A stretch of 64,000 bases of DNA from Polytrichum commune (taxonomy: Eukaryota; Streptophyta; Polytrichopsida; Polytrichales; Polytrichaceae): positions 38,517,554 to 38,581,553 of the forward strand of contig OX485803.1 in assembly GCA_950295325.1 (NCBI GenBank), read 5' to 3'. Each line of letters begins with the position of its first letter. The stretch's first letter is position 1. The translations under genes were made by a program, and so were the position numbers. This document shows, in pieces, positions 23,401-35,548 of the stretch. The notes under the pieces are model-generated. The model searched no databases, was not told the DNA's origin, and worked only from the letters and a program-made list of their open reading frames with translations.

Positions 23401-26400
23401 TTTTGAATTTTGTTCATGGTTTATGTAGAGTTCAATGCATAATCACATCATAGTTATATATTGTAATGAATATAACTGAAAAAGACTTAGAAGAATGTAC
23501 ATGCATTGGTTGCATGTTGGATAGTGGCAACAATGGAGCCTTCTTAAGTGTGATTCTTGACGTCATGTACGTCCCTGAATGTCAATCAAACATTAAGGAG
23601 TTGTTGGTTTGTTTTATGATGTGTGTGAGAACCTTTTGACCACTAAATGCTTAGCATGTTATTGTATATGCACTCTAAGCTTTGTAAAATCATGTGTTGT
23701 AGCAGTCAAAGTGCATGTGATATCAAGGAGCCATGTAGTCTTAACATGAATGCATGATAAAAGAGAATTAGTGCAGCATGTGACAAAATAGAACAACATA
23801 GTCAACAATGCAATAATTACAATGATGACATTATGATGCGTGCAAGCATGTGGTTTGAAGTCTTTGACAATGACGAATCATTTTAATGTCAAACTCCATG
23901 ATAAATGGTAGGGAAACGTGACAATGAGGAGTGAAATTTAAACTAAGAACATCGATTCCCCACGGTTTTAGGATATAAGAGAAGAAGTCACATTAAGAGG
24001 GTCGATATTATGGAGCTTAGAGTGTTACTTGCAAACCTAATGGATATAGTTATTATTTTGTAGAGGTTTTAACTTCACCTCGGGTTTGTTGATTCCAATA
24101 TATGTGTTATGTTTGCGTTCTCATGTTGGCAAACAATTGTCCATCGGGGTGTTCAACTTGACCTCAAAGCCTTTGTCCTATTTTCAAAATGATGCAAAAT
24201 CAAGCAAAGTGTTATCAAGCCAATGAAAATAAATGGAGTATAAAATATCAACATACAAATCATAGTTCATTATTATTATTATTATTGTTATTATATAAAA
24301 CACTCTTTATTTATTTATTCCTTGCAAATCAACACTCAACTTGTTGGGGTTTGTTTTGGCCATTAGGAGTTTGGCATGTCGATGCATTGCTCTGATGCCT
24401 TGAACCACTCCGTGTCTAGCCTCAATCACAACGAAACAAGTGTTTGAATCATAAGGAACTAAGACTCGCTTTGAAGAAGCTAAATAATGATATTCAAAAA
24501 TTGCTTCCATGGATTTTATAATATACACTACAATATTTGAATTTTGATCGTTCGACCACCTCGGCATCGATGCACAATAAAAGTTAGATTAGGCGAAGTG
24601 TGTGGAGACATTCTACGCGAGTGTGAATAGGAGCATACAATTGAGGGGCTTGCAAAAATACACCGTTGATATTAGGGGTTTGAAATTACTTGACTCAAGC
24701 TCGCGGACAAGCAACTTGATAACCGCAAGTTCATTACTTCGAGGTGGTGGTTCTTTGCCATTAGTCGGGCAACAATACGATTCTCATGGCCGACTCGACT
24801 ATTTACCAACTTCAATTTCTTGACCATTTGTTGGAGTCGTCGAACTTCGGCCGCATACACGTTCCTCTCCACCTCCATTTCCTACACATCACCAAAATGG
24901 ATTTCCTCATTGTGTTGGTGATTTCATGTTACGATGGTGAACACAACAATACGTCATCGGTTAACTTAGCCCCGAATTCTCTAAGAGACCCAAAATGACC
25001 AAATTTTGATGGTTTTTGTTTCAAATGAGATCTTTAACTTTTTGAGATGGAGGTGAAATTTCTATCACAATCAATGCAATATTTTGTGTCCAATGCCCTC
25101 AAATTTTGTTGGGTTTGGACTAAACCTCAACCTCGTGGAAATTTTCAAAGTCATCCAGCGTCCCAAATTCCATTAGATTTGGACTAAACCTCGTTATACA
25201 CTAGGAAGTGTGTCAGGTAGGAAAACAACACTCATGCGTACTTGGAGAGTTATGAAAATTTGCAAGGATTTAGTTTATTTGATGTTTCATATATGTACCG
25301 TTGAGATTGGCCATTGGAGTTTTTTAAGTTACTTAAGAATTATCATGTAAGATTGGATGTAAAACAGAGTGCTACACATTACAAGGGCTCTCAAAAAATC
25401 ACATTTGGTGTAAACATAAAAATCTCAAGACTCGAAGGTTCACAATTTAGTTGGAAAACACATGCAAAAACTTTCATCCCAAGTGGGTCTCATCCCGTCA
25501 TCCATTTGATGATGTCAGCAAGGTTAAAGTTTGTTTTCAATCATCTACCGAGCCCGTTATACCATCGCATATGTATTAGTTTCTCATTCACATTGCCATG
25601 TGGACAGTTGATCTTTTTTAAGTAGCTCATACAAAGGTTGATATCATATTTGTACAGTTGAATGCTCAAGAACACCTACAAATTGAATCCTAAATTATCT
25701 CTCTTACAAACAATGATTTGAGACCAATGTTGAGGATAGTAGTGCTTAGAGAATTAGGGGTGATCTTTCATTGTTGTGACAAAAAAATTGCATTCGCATT
25801 CATACCATTAACATGTCTTTCATTCCATAACCCCAACATTGACCCTTGGAATCATTGTTTCATTATAGCCTTATGCTTAGTGTCCTTGACCCCTTCGATC
25901 TAGCAAACATGGGGGGTCATCTATTCTAGAATTAAGTATGGATGTTAGTATAAAAGTGAACATTGTTAATCTAGTATCATATTTGTTAAATGTCACAATA
26001 AATCCAAAAATATGGGTTGAATTTCATATGAGATTACACGGGTTCGAGTGAAGCGAAGATCTCTTCGAAGCTCAAAAAGCTCAATCGCTTGGGCTTCACA
26101 CAAGTTGTGGGATTCCTCCAACATGGCCTTCAATGCTACACAACATTGGCCCGCACATCCCTAATGGTAGATTCAACTACTATATGATGTGTATTTCACT
26201 ATACAAATGTAGCATAATAATAATACAACACATACTACTACTATTACTACTACTATTAATATTATGCATTACCCCGATGTATTACACATTGCCAAATCAT
26301 TTTATATAGGTCACGCAAAGTTCTTTTTAATAAAACTTAAATTTCACTTAATTATGGAAAAAAAATTCACCTGCAATCTTAGAGCGCAACCGTCGGGGAC

Positions 26401-26666
26401 TACCTGTGCGAGGGCCTTCTAAATTCAAACTTACTTCCAACGCACCAATGTCTTGAGCCAATTTCCTGAATATTAATGATTTTGAGGCTTATTACTTGGA
26501 CAAATATATATTGATCATACTATAATCCTATATTTAACGTGAGTTACAAAGAGTATTATGCAAATTTTAAATTAGTTGATAATATGATAAGATTTCTTAA
26601 CCTAGTTTAAAAAGGTTTGTAAAAAACTTATTCCATGACTTGGTCTCCTTGATCCCAAATGATTGT
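20451..26666. other. Gene-poor intergenic DNA
   Basis: AT-rich sequence with short open frames only. A minus-strand frame at 24672-24878 (68 aa) has coiled-coil-like heptads (VRRLQQMVKKLKL, HENRIVARLMAKN) but no recognisable family. I see no bounded repeat, RNA gene or transposase motif in the rest. Confidence 0.4.
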
Positions 26667-27176
26667 TTAAAAAAATGCAATATATGTCCAATCATGGTAC
26701 CTATTCTCGGATTCAACATTTGTTGTGTGTACTTTTCGACGTCGAAGCTCGGCATCTTTCTCAAGCAAAGCCTTCTTAAGTTGCGCGATCTCCTCGATCA
26801 TGGACTCCTTGTCCCGAGTTGTCAAGTTTCGAAGCACATCACATGTCTTTGTTGGATTCATAGGCACCACCCTTGGTTTTTGCACGAGGATATTGCACGA
26901 TGAGCGACTCCTCGGTGTTATGCTTCGCATGGAATCTTGATTGCTCCATAACTTTGGCTTAATAGAAAGAAAGGAAGAATCCAAGGTAATTGTAGACCTT
27001 GGTGTACAAGAGATTGAACTATTAGGTGTCAATCTCCCGACCGATCGCGATGTTATGTTCATTGAAAGGCTTGGTGTCGTTGATGTGCACCTCGAATCCG
27101 GTGCCATGAAAGTTGACTCTTTGGACCGATATTGTATAACCTTTGTGGTATTGCAATTCAAGTTTTCATTTTCCAA
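26667..27176 (-). CDS. Hypothetical Ser/Thr-rich, coiled-coil open frame (169 aa)
   Basis: A 169-residue open frame on the minus strand, not recognised. The first 90 residues are rich in Ser, Thr and Arg (for example SCTPRSTITLDSS and RSITPRSRSS). Residues 117-150 form a likely amphipathic helix or coiled coil (KESMIEEIAQLKKALLEKDAEL). Another short minus-strand frame with heptads lies 1.8 kb further along the same strand (24672-24878), so these could be remains of one multi-exon or decayed gene. No splice model, start context or homologue supports expression. It may be chance or a fragment of an uncharacterised element. Confidence 0.22.
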   Translation of the reverse strand: MENENLNCNTTKVIQYRSKESTFMAPDSRCTSTTPSLSMNITSRSVGRLTPNSSISCTPRSTITLDSSFLSIKPKLWSNQDSMRSITPRSRSSCNILVQKPRVVPMNPTKTCDVLRNLTTRDKESMIEEIAQLKKALLEKDAELRRRKVHTTNVESENRYHDWTYIAFF

Positions 27177-29850
27177 GAACTTTCATGCACAATTCAATGA
27201 CACCTCCTCTTCCATTTGCAGATGAAAAATGATAGTCTATGACAATATATTTGTGATTTCCATGCTTTGAGGGTGAAAAATATGGCCATCTTCCACCTTT
27301 GAAACATATACCAAAATCCTTCTTATATTTGAATGGAAGGTGCATATCAATTGCAATTTAGTTCACTTTCGTTCAATTTCGTTCAATTTAGTTCACTCTT
27401 GTTGCATCACTTTTGAAATGAAGCCTTCCATGATGCCCATATATTGTTGTGCAACACAACCTCATGCATGTAGCACAAAAACAACTCAAATACCAAACCT
27501 AATATGCTCATAAAGATGAGCTTGTGGACTTGCATGTAGATTGACTTGAGACACGACCACGAAAGTTTGGGAAGTACTTGCATCTCGACACCTAATGTAT
27601 GTGAAGGTAGATTGCACTTCACCTCACCAAAACACACAATCCTAATTTGTGACGTGGTGCCAATGATCAACTCCACACTTGTTTTGCAAATTTTTAAAGG
27701 GAATTTCAAAGCATGTTTTATGCAAGGTATGGTTAAAGTGAAGGGAAAGAAGGATCAAGTGTGTGTGGATTTGTTTTTTCACATGAAGTAGTCCAGAGGA
27801 TGGCGGTTGGTCATCTTCTTCACGTGAAACCGAAGTGAAACCACCATCTCACCCCTCATTCCCACACAACCTATTTTATTTCAAATTTATATATGCAATG
27901 AATGTAGCATTATCATACTCAACTTGAGTTTCACGTATGCCAATGCTAGATTTGGAGATAGCCATTAATTTTGGGCTTATTTATCTATTTTAAGTGACAC
28001 GTATTGAATTAACCTCAAATCATAAGAGGTGCATTATTATTCCATATCTCACAAGTTCTTGCAATTAAAATAGACTTAGTTTGACATTGTCATGTTATCT
28101 TATGTTTAAAATTCATATATATATGGAAATTTTCATCCTTAAGCAGCTATTTACTTTGACATATTGCTATTTGACACTATGTATTTAAATAAGAAACCAA
28201 GAGTTAAAATGTCTTTAAGAAGGTTTGGAAAACTTTGATAAAAACATGGATACATGCAAGCATGTTTCACTTTTAGAAGCGTACCCATCTTTTCTAATAG
28301 TATTTTGATATCTTTATAAATGTCTACAAATGAGCAATTCAATTTAATTTGCTTGCATATACTAACAAATACATATTTATCGCATCCAAATTTCACACCT
28401 TAGTTTGAACACGACTTGTGGATTATCAATGGCATTTGTTACGTGTGTGTCAATAGGTTTGTAACATTACCAACCTTGGACAATTCAATGCCACACAAGG
28501 AGTAACACTCAATAAATCCCAAGGGACCAAAGGAAACAAACATGCCATACACCCCCTATATAAACACCTAGCCCTTTTGCAAATGGAGTCAAGGGTCGGG
28601 AGGTGCATGCTAACTCCACTTGACAAATGTTCCTAGAAACATGCCCCAAACTCCTCTGCAAACTATTGTGACATATTGGGGCACCTGTCAACACTAAGTT
28701 GGGAGACCTTAAACTCCATGTCCAAGCTTATGGCCATATGATATGAACTAATTAAGTTCATGACCAACCTATCCCTCACATTTCACTTGCGTCAACCATT
28801 TGCGGTGATCCAATTGTTGGTGGCATGCTCTGACCATCAATATGTGATTGCCAACAATGCATTCAAACTTGTGAAACTTAGGTGATGGCAATATAGTCCC
28901 ATTGTTTGCAATGCCCGTTTCTCGTGTTTGTTGTATCAACAAAATGGGTTTTACCCACATGGAACGACTCTTGAACAAAATGTTTAATCATTGAATTTAT
29001 TTTTCCTCAAATATGAATGTTCCAATTGTATGAAGACTAGGTTTGAACATTTCTACAGTGTGTTATCCCAATGCCGACATGTACGACATCATGTCATTCC
29101 CACTCTTTGGGACATTTCTCCTCCATTTGTAAAGTTTGAAGTTCGAGCCTAGATCTATGGTGAGGGGAAATTGCTTGTCAAATTAAACAATTTGTGATCT
29201 TTGCATGTTGTGGCACAATCATGTCTATCGCTATCAACAATCTTCAAGAACATGATATAATGTAAAACACTTTGCAATCATTATTAATTTGTAGCATCAT
29301 TGCAAACATTGTCCAAACAATTTCTTTGTATGTGCGTAGATATGTCAGAGGTGAAAAGATGCATGGTACATTCCTTGCTCAAGATTACATGTTTTGTTCC
29401 CTTGAGGTTATAGGTAACTAATCAATATCGAGATGGAGGAGAGCAGTTGAAGCTCCGTATAATGCGGTGAGGGATGTGAAACGGGGTGGCCCAGCAGCTA
29501 GCCGTATCTACGATGGAGCTATGGGAGAAGACGGTGTTTGTGTGTGGATCTTTGGTTAAAGTGTAGAAAGATTCAAACTTGAGCGCAGGCAAATGCCAAT
29601 GTGTGATTTTCGGTAAACATGTGAAAGTATGTGTTGATTGCACGCGACACCCTGCAGGCTGGGCTACAATGTCACCAACACAACTTTCTCCTAGATCTGA
29701 AGAAGTTGGCTCAGACCTAGACTTGTGAAGGGATTGTGAGTTGGCACAGAGATAATTCCTTACAAAAGAGCAGGCTGGGCTGCTGGATACGTTAAGCATA
29801 CTTAGAAAATAGAGAGAATCACACATTCAAGATGGATTACACATACACAC
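27177..29850. other. Intergenic, nothing recognised
   Basis: AT-rich DNA. The minus-strand open frame at 29422-29826 (134 aa) has no recognisable domain. Short repeats such as the TTCGTTCAATTT iterations near 27360-27400 are present. No bounded element was found. Confidence 0.4.
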
Positions 29851-31760
29851 CAAGATATGCACACATAGACTGCCTTCACCAACCCCGTCAAACCCCCAAA
29901 CCTCATAGCTACAACAATGTCACAACACCACCAAGTACACAAGCTTCCACTCCTTCTCAAAATCATTTCTTTCATTTACTTGCATGCTTACCTACAACTT
30001 GTTGAATCTTAAAGTTCAGATCCACTTACATATATCTCTAACTTGCATGACTACTGTCTACAGAAACACTATGGCTACACCACAAGCCAACACGGTAATC
30101 ACACCAACAAAAGCAACCTACGAAGCGACACCAACTCACATCTAGCAACCAATGTTCAAGATCCACACCCACTATTCCAACAACCAATACAAGCGTCGAA
30201 AAAAATAGGAGACCAACGACAAGTCCCAAACCCCGCCAAGAAGCCCCAACCACTGCAGATACGCACAAACGAGCAGCAAAGAGAGCAACAAGGCCGAATC
30301 AACCCAATGCAAAACACCTCGCACACCGGAGGAGCAACCCTAACTTGCGGAAAGAGAAACCGCCCAACAATAGCAAGAGCACCGACAACTCCAACCGCAG
30401 CTGAACAGCAAGCAAAGCACAATGGCCACACTCTGCACAACGGAAGAGCAATAACAGGCCGCAACAGAGAAACAAAAAATAACCCAACAACACCACGAAC
30501 AATGGCAGCCCCAACTGCAGCCGCACCTCGCACGATGGCAACCCCAATTGCAGCAGCACGCCGAACATGCAGTCGACACCTGTGAAAAGGGCCCATAACG
30601 AAAACTGTCAGACACCGCCCAAGACACGACCGCACCATCAACAAAGAACCAGCATGCTGCCGAAACCCACGTAGCCAGACAAAGACAGGAGTGACCATAC
30701 GACACTCACAACACGAATGCAACAAAGAACTCCACCACCAAAAAAGAAACCCTGCGAGAGGGGAAGACTGGGCAGCCTTGATGACGCCACAATTGCAACG
30801 GCAACAAAAGCAGCCGAAGCAGATTTGAATGAAGCCACACCAAAAACGGCAATGCCACGAGCAACGCCAACAACAACAACAAAGCAAAGCCACCCCTACA
30901 CTACAAAAGGTGGCTTCAGCCACCAAAATTAACCAGGTCTCTTACAGCAAGCCCCCAAATCCGCACGCAAGACAACTCAACCCCCGAGAAGAAACATGTG
31001 GCAAGGCGTGCCCATTTTAACAAAACTCTAGTACACAAGGGCCATCAATGGAAAATCTACCCTGGAAAAACCCAAAAACAGGAGCAAGCCCCACACCCCC
31101 TAATCATGCCCACGACTCAACAAGACAACAATATCACTGTGACAAAAACATCCACTGATAGAAATGGCGTTGTAAACGCCCACGATGCACTCCACCTCAA
31201 CCATAAAGAAGTTCGGCTCTATCACTCCAACCACCATTCTTACCCACAGCAACCTCCCGCCCTCTCTCCCTCACAAGAGCCATACTACCATTCTATCTCA
31301 CCTTCAGTCTCATACCCCCTCCCAATATCCTCTGCCTCCGAAATAGACACTAGGAAGGAAACGCACACAGACTCACGGCGCCCAGACACACCAACCCTGG
31401 TAGACCCAAGCAGTCCTCAACTTGGGAGCTCCCACGGAGGAAGAGCGGCGACACACAGAGGCGAGTGGAGCAGGAACCCGACCGAAAGGCGAGCGACGAC
31501 CCACAGCGTTGCGAAGAGTTGGAGACTGGGCGGAGGGAGAGAAACGACACACAAAGCTGCGGAGAACAGAAGCTCGGACGGAGGGAACGCAACACCAAAC
31601 TGTGGCAGCGAGCTCAACCTCAGGAGCTCCGACGAAGGCCCAACAACGACACAACACCACTGAACTGCAACACCTGGGAAAATACCGAACAACTCAAGGC
31701 ACCGAAGGCAGTCTAGCGGTGGAGGAATTGTGGAGGCACCAAACATACTCTACTGCCTAA
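29851..31760 (+). repeat. A/C-rich low-complexity region with degenerate internal repeats
   Basis: Composition changes sharply here: the plus strand becomes A/C-rich and more GC-rich than its flanks. Near 30495-30570 a roughly 33-bp unit around ATGGCAGCCCCAACTGCAGC is repeated imperfectly. Between about 31430 and 31665 roughly 48-bp units around CGGAGGGAGAGAAACGACAC recur with many changes. Open frames at 30043-30585 and 30998-31663 encode only Pro/Thr/Gln/Arg-rich sequence, and the long antisense frames are Cys/Trp-rich. I read this as a 5' non-coding or low-complexity part of a mobile element upstream of the broken frame at 31999-33923, which is inference. Confidence 0.4.
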
Positions 31761-31998
31761 CGGCAACAACCTGGTCGCATCATTTAGAAGATCTGCAAGA
31801 GTACATCAAAACTCAAGCATGTTTCTACCCACTCTCTCTATCTACCTTACACTGTACTTTACATGCCTCACACCAACAACCCATGGATGGTTGCAGGGAG
31901 GCTCTTTATAATGAAATTTCCAAATGTTGTACCTCTGCTATAAGCCACATGCTACAACAACATTGTATACATCTATTAGACATTAGGACCTACTCAAA

Positions 31999-33923
31999 GT
32001 GCATGATACAAAAAAAAAATCATATGCTAAGCCTCAAAAGATTACTACCTCACTTAATGCTTGCTTAGATAGGAGTGTATGCCTTAGACTTATAGGAAAA
32101 AACAAAATAATTGTTTGTTACAAGTTACATAGGTGTAAATTGTATGCCAACCAACTAAAACACTTCTTCCCAAAAACCAATATCCAAGTTGGTCCACAAC
32201 TTAATTTGTGGAATGGATTGGAAATAGGGATGATAAGAAGTATGGACCTTAATACTTCCTCACAAAAAATATGTCACTCATACGAACATTGTACTTGCCA
32301 CAGAATGTCTACATCCTCCAATGTTGTTGCCACTACTAGGAAACTATTTGAACAAAATGTTGATACCATAGACACACTAGCGAATGGTCAGAAACGGCAG
32401 GTTAGTGCTATGATTGAGTCCAGCCAAAAGAAGGCAAAGGGCAAGGGAATTATATTCCAACGCCCTCCCTTTTGGCTGGTATATCATGCGATGAATGCAA
32501 TTGCATGTGAAAATGGCAAACCACTAGAACCAACACTCTCTGTCAGTGAGCTTGTCAAATTTGGGATGGCACATGATGAGGCATTAGAGCACCTAGAGGC
32601 AGTCCCGTCCTTCCCATACATCCCCCAAGAAGCCTGGCCTTCTAAAAGGGTAGATGGGAAAGAGGGTGGGCATTTCAACCTCATCCAAATCCCCTTCGAT
32701 AATGAAAATGGATGAAGGAGGATTTGCCCTTGACTACCAAGTAGGCATAACCTTCGAACTTTGTAAAAAAAACTTGTTAAGAAATGAAATATATGCAAAA
32801 ACGGAAGATAGGTTGAAAGCCATGGACATCCACTCAGGAGAAATCCTAGGAGAGCCTATAGCTATCATTTGCTTCCATGGGTCTAAGAGATGGAGTGGAA
32901 CAATCAAACTCCATCTCAAAAACCCGATGAAAACACTAATAATCTTCTACAAGGCAATAGGTCATTTATCCTCAAGTTAGACAACTGTAGAAGAAAGGTC
33001 TTCAAATCATTTGACTCAATAGCCATTGCAAGCTTGCTCTCAGTCAAAATCTCCAGTCCAACACTCAAAGGGAAAAAATGGTTTCAACTACATGAAGAGA
33101 TTGTAAAAAATAGCTTCAAACGAGGATATGAGTTTGAGATTACCAATGTGCAAAAGAATGACAATGTGGAATTTGCATGGATAAAAACTCCATCCCCAAA
33201 TAAAAGAAAATCAAAACTTACAAAATCTCATTCTTAAATGAAATTATGAAAGTGAACTTTGCTAATACTGAAAAACTCTTTGAGGATGATAAGGCTAGGA
33301 AAAACGTGGTGGTTTTTATTGCAAAAAATCTAAACAAAACCAAAACCACCGCAGCCTTAGAAGAGGGTATAAAGAAACTCTTTAGAGAAGAAAATGTGGT
33401 AGGCATATTCTTCTGATTAGAAAAGGGGAAACACGTGGGATCATGCAATGTGCAATGCCTAAATGCAATAGTCTATAAAAAGTATGTGAAGCAAAACCAC
33501 CCCATTCTTGGCAAATATGTAGAATTTTCACCCCATCCTAAAAGCTTGGATGGAATTGACGCCCATACTACAATAGAACTTACTAGGCTAGGCTTCTCGG
33601 ATTTTAACACCGCACTAGCCAATACAATTCAAGCCTTGGAGAACGCGCCATCAAAAGGTTACACGAAGGCAGACTTGGGCAAGATGGTAAAAGAAACATT
33701 CAACAAAGGAGCAATGAAAATTCATAAAGAAATGAGTTTTCTCAAAGAAGAGATTGTAGGAGAAGCAAAAACATATGCGGACAAAGTCCAAGCAGAGTCA
33801 AACCGGAACTCAAGAATACAAATTGCACTCCTCCAAAAGCAAATGCGCATCACCTTAGAAACTCTTCAAGCCGACCATCCCGACACCCCCGAAATAGAAG
33901 GGAATATGGACCTATCAAACTAA
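31999..33923 (+). pseudogene. Broken gag/ORF1-like gene with RRM-like C-terminal part
   Basis: Overlapping open stretches in several frames read as one decayed protein. An N-terminal part contains FQRPPFWLVYHAMNAIACEN. A middle part has DRLKAMDIHSGEILGEPIA and KRWSGTIKLHLKNP, then KVFKSFDSIAIASLLSVKI and WFQLHEEIVKNSFKRGYEF. A C-terminal part (from about 33246) has NVVVFIAKNLNKT and GKHVGSCNVQCLNAIVYKKY, spaced like RNP2 and RNP1 of an RNA-recognition motif, then LGKYVEFSPHPKSLDG and a helical tail ending in LETLQADHPDTPEIEG. An A-rich stretch follows at 33963-34000. No polymerase lies next to it. It is best read as the RNA-binding first protein of an unidentified retroelement, with several breaks. 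Confidence 0.4.
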
Positions 33924-34029
33924 GGTGGTCAAACATAGCGACGGGACGACATAATTTTATAACAAAAATAAAAAAATAAAAAAATAAAAAATATATATAT
34001 ACACAAAAAATAATAAGAAACAACTGGGC

Positions 34030-34774
34030 CCATTCACGGTTGGGGTACTACTTTTGGGACAAAGGACTTAAAGACTTTGTCGCATTAATCTTGGTTTTTA
34101 TCATAATTTACTATTATTTGATCAATAAAATTTCTATAAATAAGTAGATAGTTTATAAGTTTTATCAAGAAAGATTTTTATTATTATTTAATAATCACCC
34201 TAAACCCTAAACCCTAGGCCACATCAATGGCATTTTTTTGCTATTTAGGTGTGCATTGGTGGTCAATTATTTCATGTTATGTATCTTGGTAACTTGGTAA
34301 AAGTGTCATGTGCCCATTCATATAATTTTTTTTGTCCAATTCTAATACTAGACGTTCATTTTACGTGTGGCCGTGAGTATATGTATATTTGGACATGTTT
34401 GGTGCCACATGTAAAGTTGGGCAATTGCTATTCAATACATATTTGGTTCTATTGGTACACACTTGAACTATGAGTGTGAGGAAAAAATTTGGGATCGTTT
34501 CGATTGATTTTTGTTGTCCTTTTCATTCCTTGATCCTAAGGTGAACAATTAAGACAACACTCCTGAATGTCCTTTAAGGAATCAAAAGGATATCTTAGAT
34601 GACCCTATTCCTTCTAAATTAATTTTGTCAGTGTACTCGATATGGAGTATGAAATGTAGGTATGATCCAAAATATGCTTCACAATACAAATCTAAGCATA
34701 CCAATCATGTGAAGTTATCCAAAAAAATCCGTTTTCCGTTAGACGGCCAAAAGTAGTACCCCAACCGTGAATGG
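34030..34774. mobile_element. TIR-bounded element, 745 bp, class unknown
   Basis: Positions 34030-34057 and 34747-34774 are perfect 28-bp inverted repeats beginning CCATTCACGGTTGGGG. The 690-bp interior encodes nothing recognisable and includes telomere-like CCCTAAACCCTAAACCC at about 34198-34216. A 5-bp CAACT occurs just outside both ends (34021-34025 and 34778-34782) and may be a target duplication, but then the outermost bases of the two ends match poorly. It is probably a non-autonomous DNA transposon. It lies directly next to the 5' side of LINE-B. Confidence 0.5.
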
Positions 34775-35521
34775 TTTCAACTATACAAATGTTGTATATT
34801 ATTATTAAATACTATACAAAGCATATACCAAATACGCATACACCATATAAACATAGTATTTATCAATATCACAAAGAACATACAACATAACAACACACAA
34901 ACTAGAACCAAAGCAAAACCACTTATAAAATACATCCAAAGCAATACCCAAGCAAACAAAGGACGCTCAAAACAACATACAACGTATAGGGTCTTAATAC
35001 ACAAAAAAAAATGCACACATATGGGAACAAACAGACAATACATAATAAAAAACAAAACATCATACACCGAATGCAAACTAGCACCTAAAACAAAAACAAA
35101 TAAACAAATAACAACAAATCAACCCCTCAACATGTGTTGCAAACAAAGAAACATAACAAACTATATACAACATCAACTTGCATATTACAACCCACATCCC
35201 ACATAAAACCCCATAGAGTACCACACAAAACATCATTCGGACTCGGCCTACCGGCCTCGGCACAAAATAAAACAAACAAGATATACACAAAACCGCACTT
35301 TCAGCCACACCTTCAACACAATTACAAAGCCTATATACAAAAACATCAAACTTACACATTACCTCCCCAAATATACTCAAAACATAATACCTGCCTTACC
35401 TAACATCTTCACCACAAGCAAATACACACTCACAATATATCATAAAATAAACAAGAAAAACCCAACAATAGAACAATATTATGGATATCACTTCATAAAC
35501 AAACTAATGTTATTACAACGT

Positions 35522-35548
35522 GGAGACATTGAACCTAACCCAGGTCCG
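35522..35548 (+). other. Canonical 2A-like motif in LINE-B
   Basis: The sequence encodes GDIEPNPGP, an exact D-I-E-x-N-P-G-P match, preceded by INKLMLLQR. This resembles the trypanosomatid L1Tc-type 2A context (a leucine-rich stretch then GDIE-NPGP, from memory). It sits at the same place as the motif in LINE-A, upstream of the endonuclease. Confidence 0.85.

Noticed and set aside
29422-29826. 134-residue minus-strand open frame as a gene
   Set aside because: No recognisable domain, splice context or conserved neighbour; compatible with chance or a degraded repeat.
30156-30926. 256-residue minus-strand open frame, very rich in Cys, Trp and Val
   Set aside because: Antisense of an A/C-rich low-complexity stretch; the composition follows from the bias and no domain is visible.
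34198-34216. Telomere-like CCCTAAA repeats as an interstitial telomere
   Set aside because: Fewer than three units, inside a TIR-bounded element; too short to indicate a chromosome-end or fusion origin.
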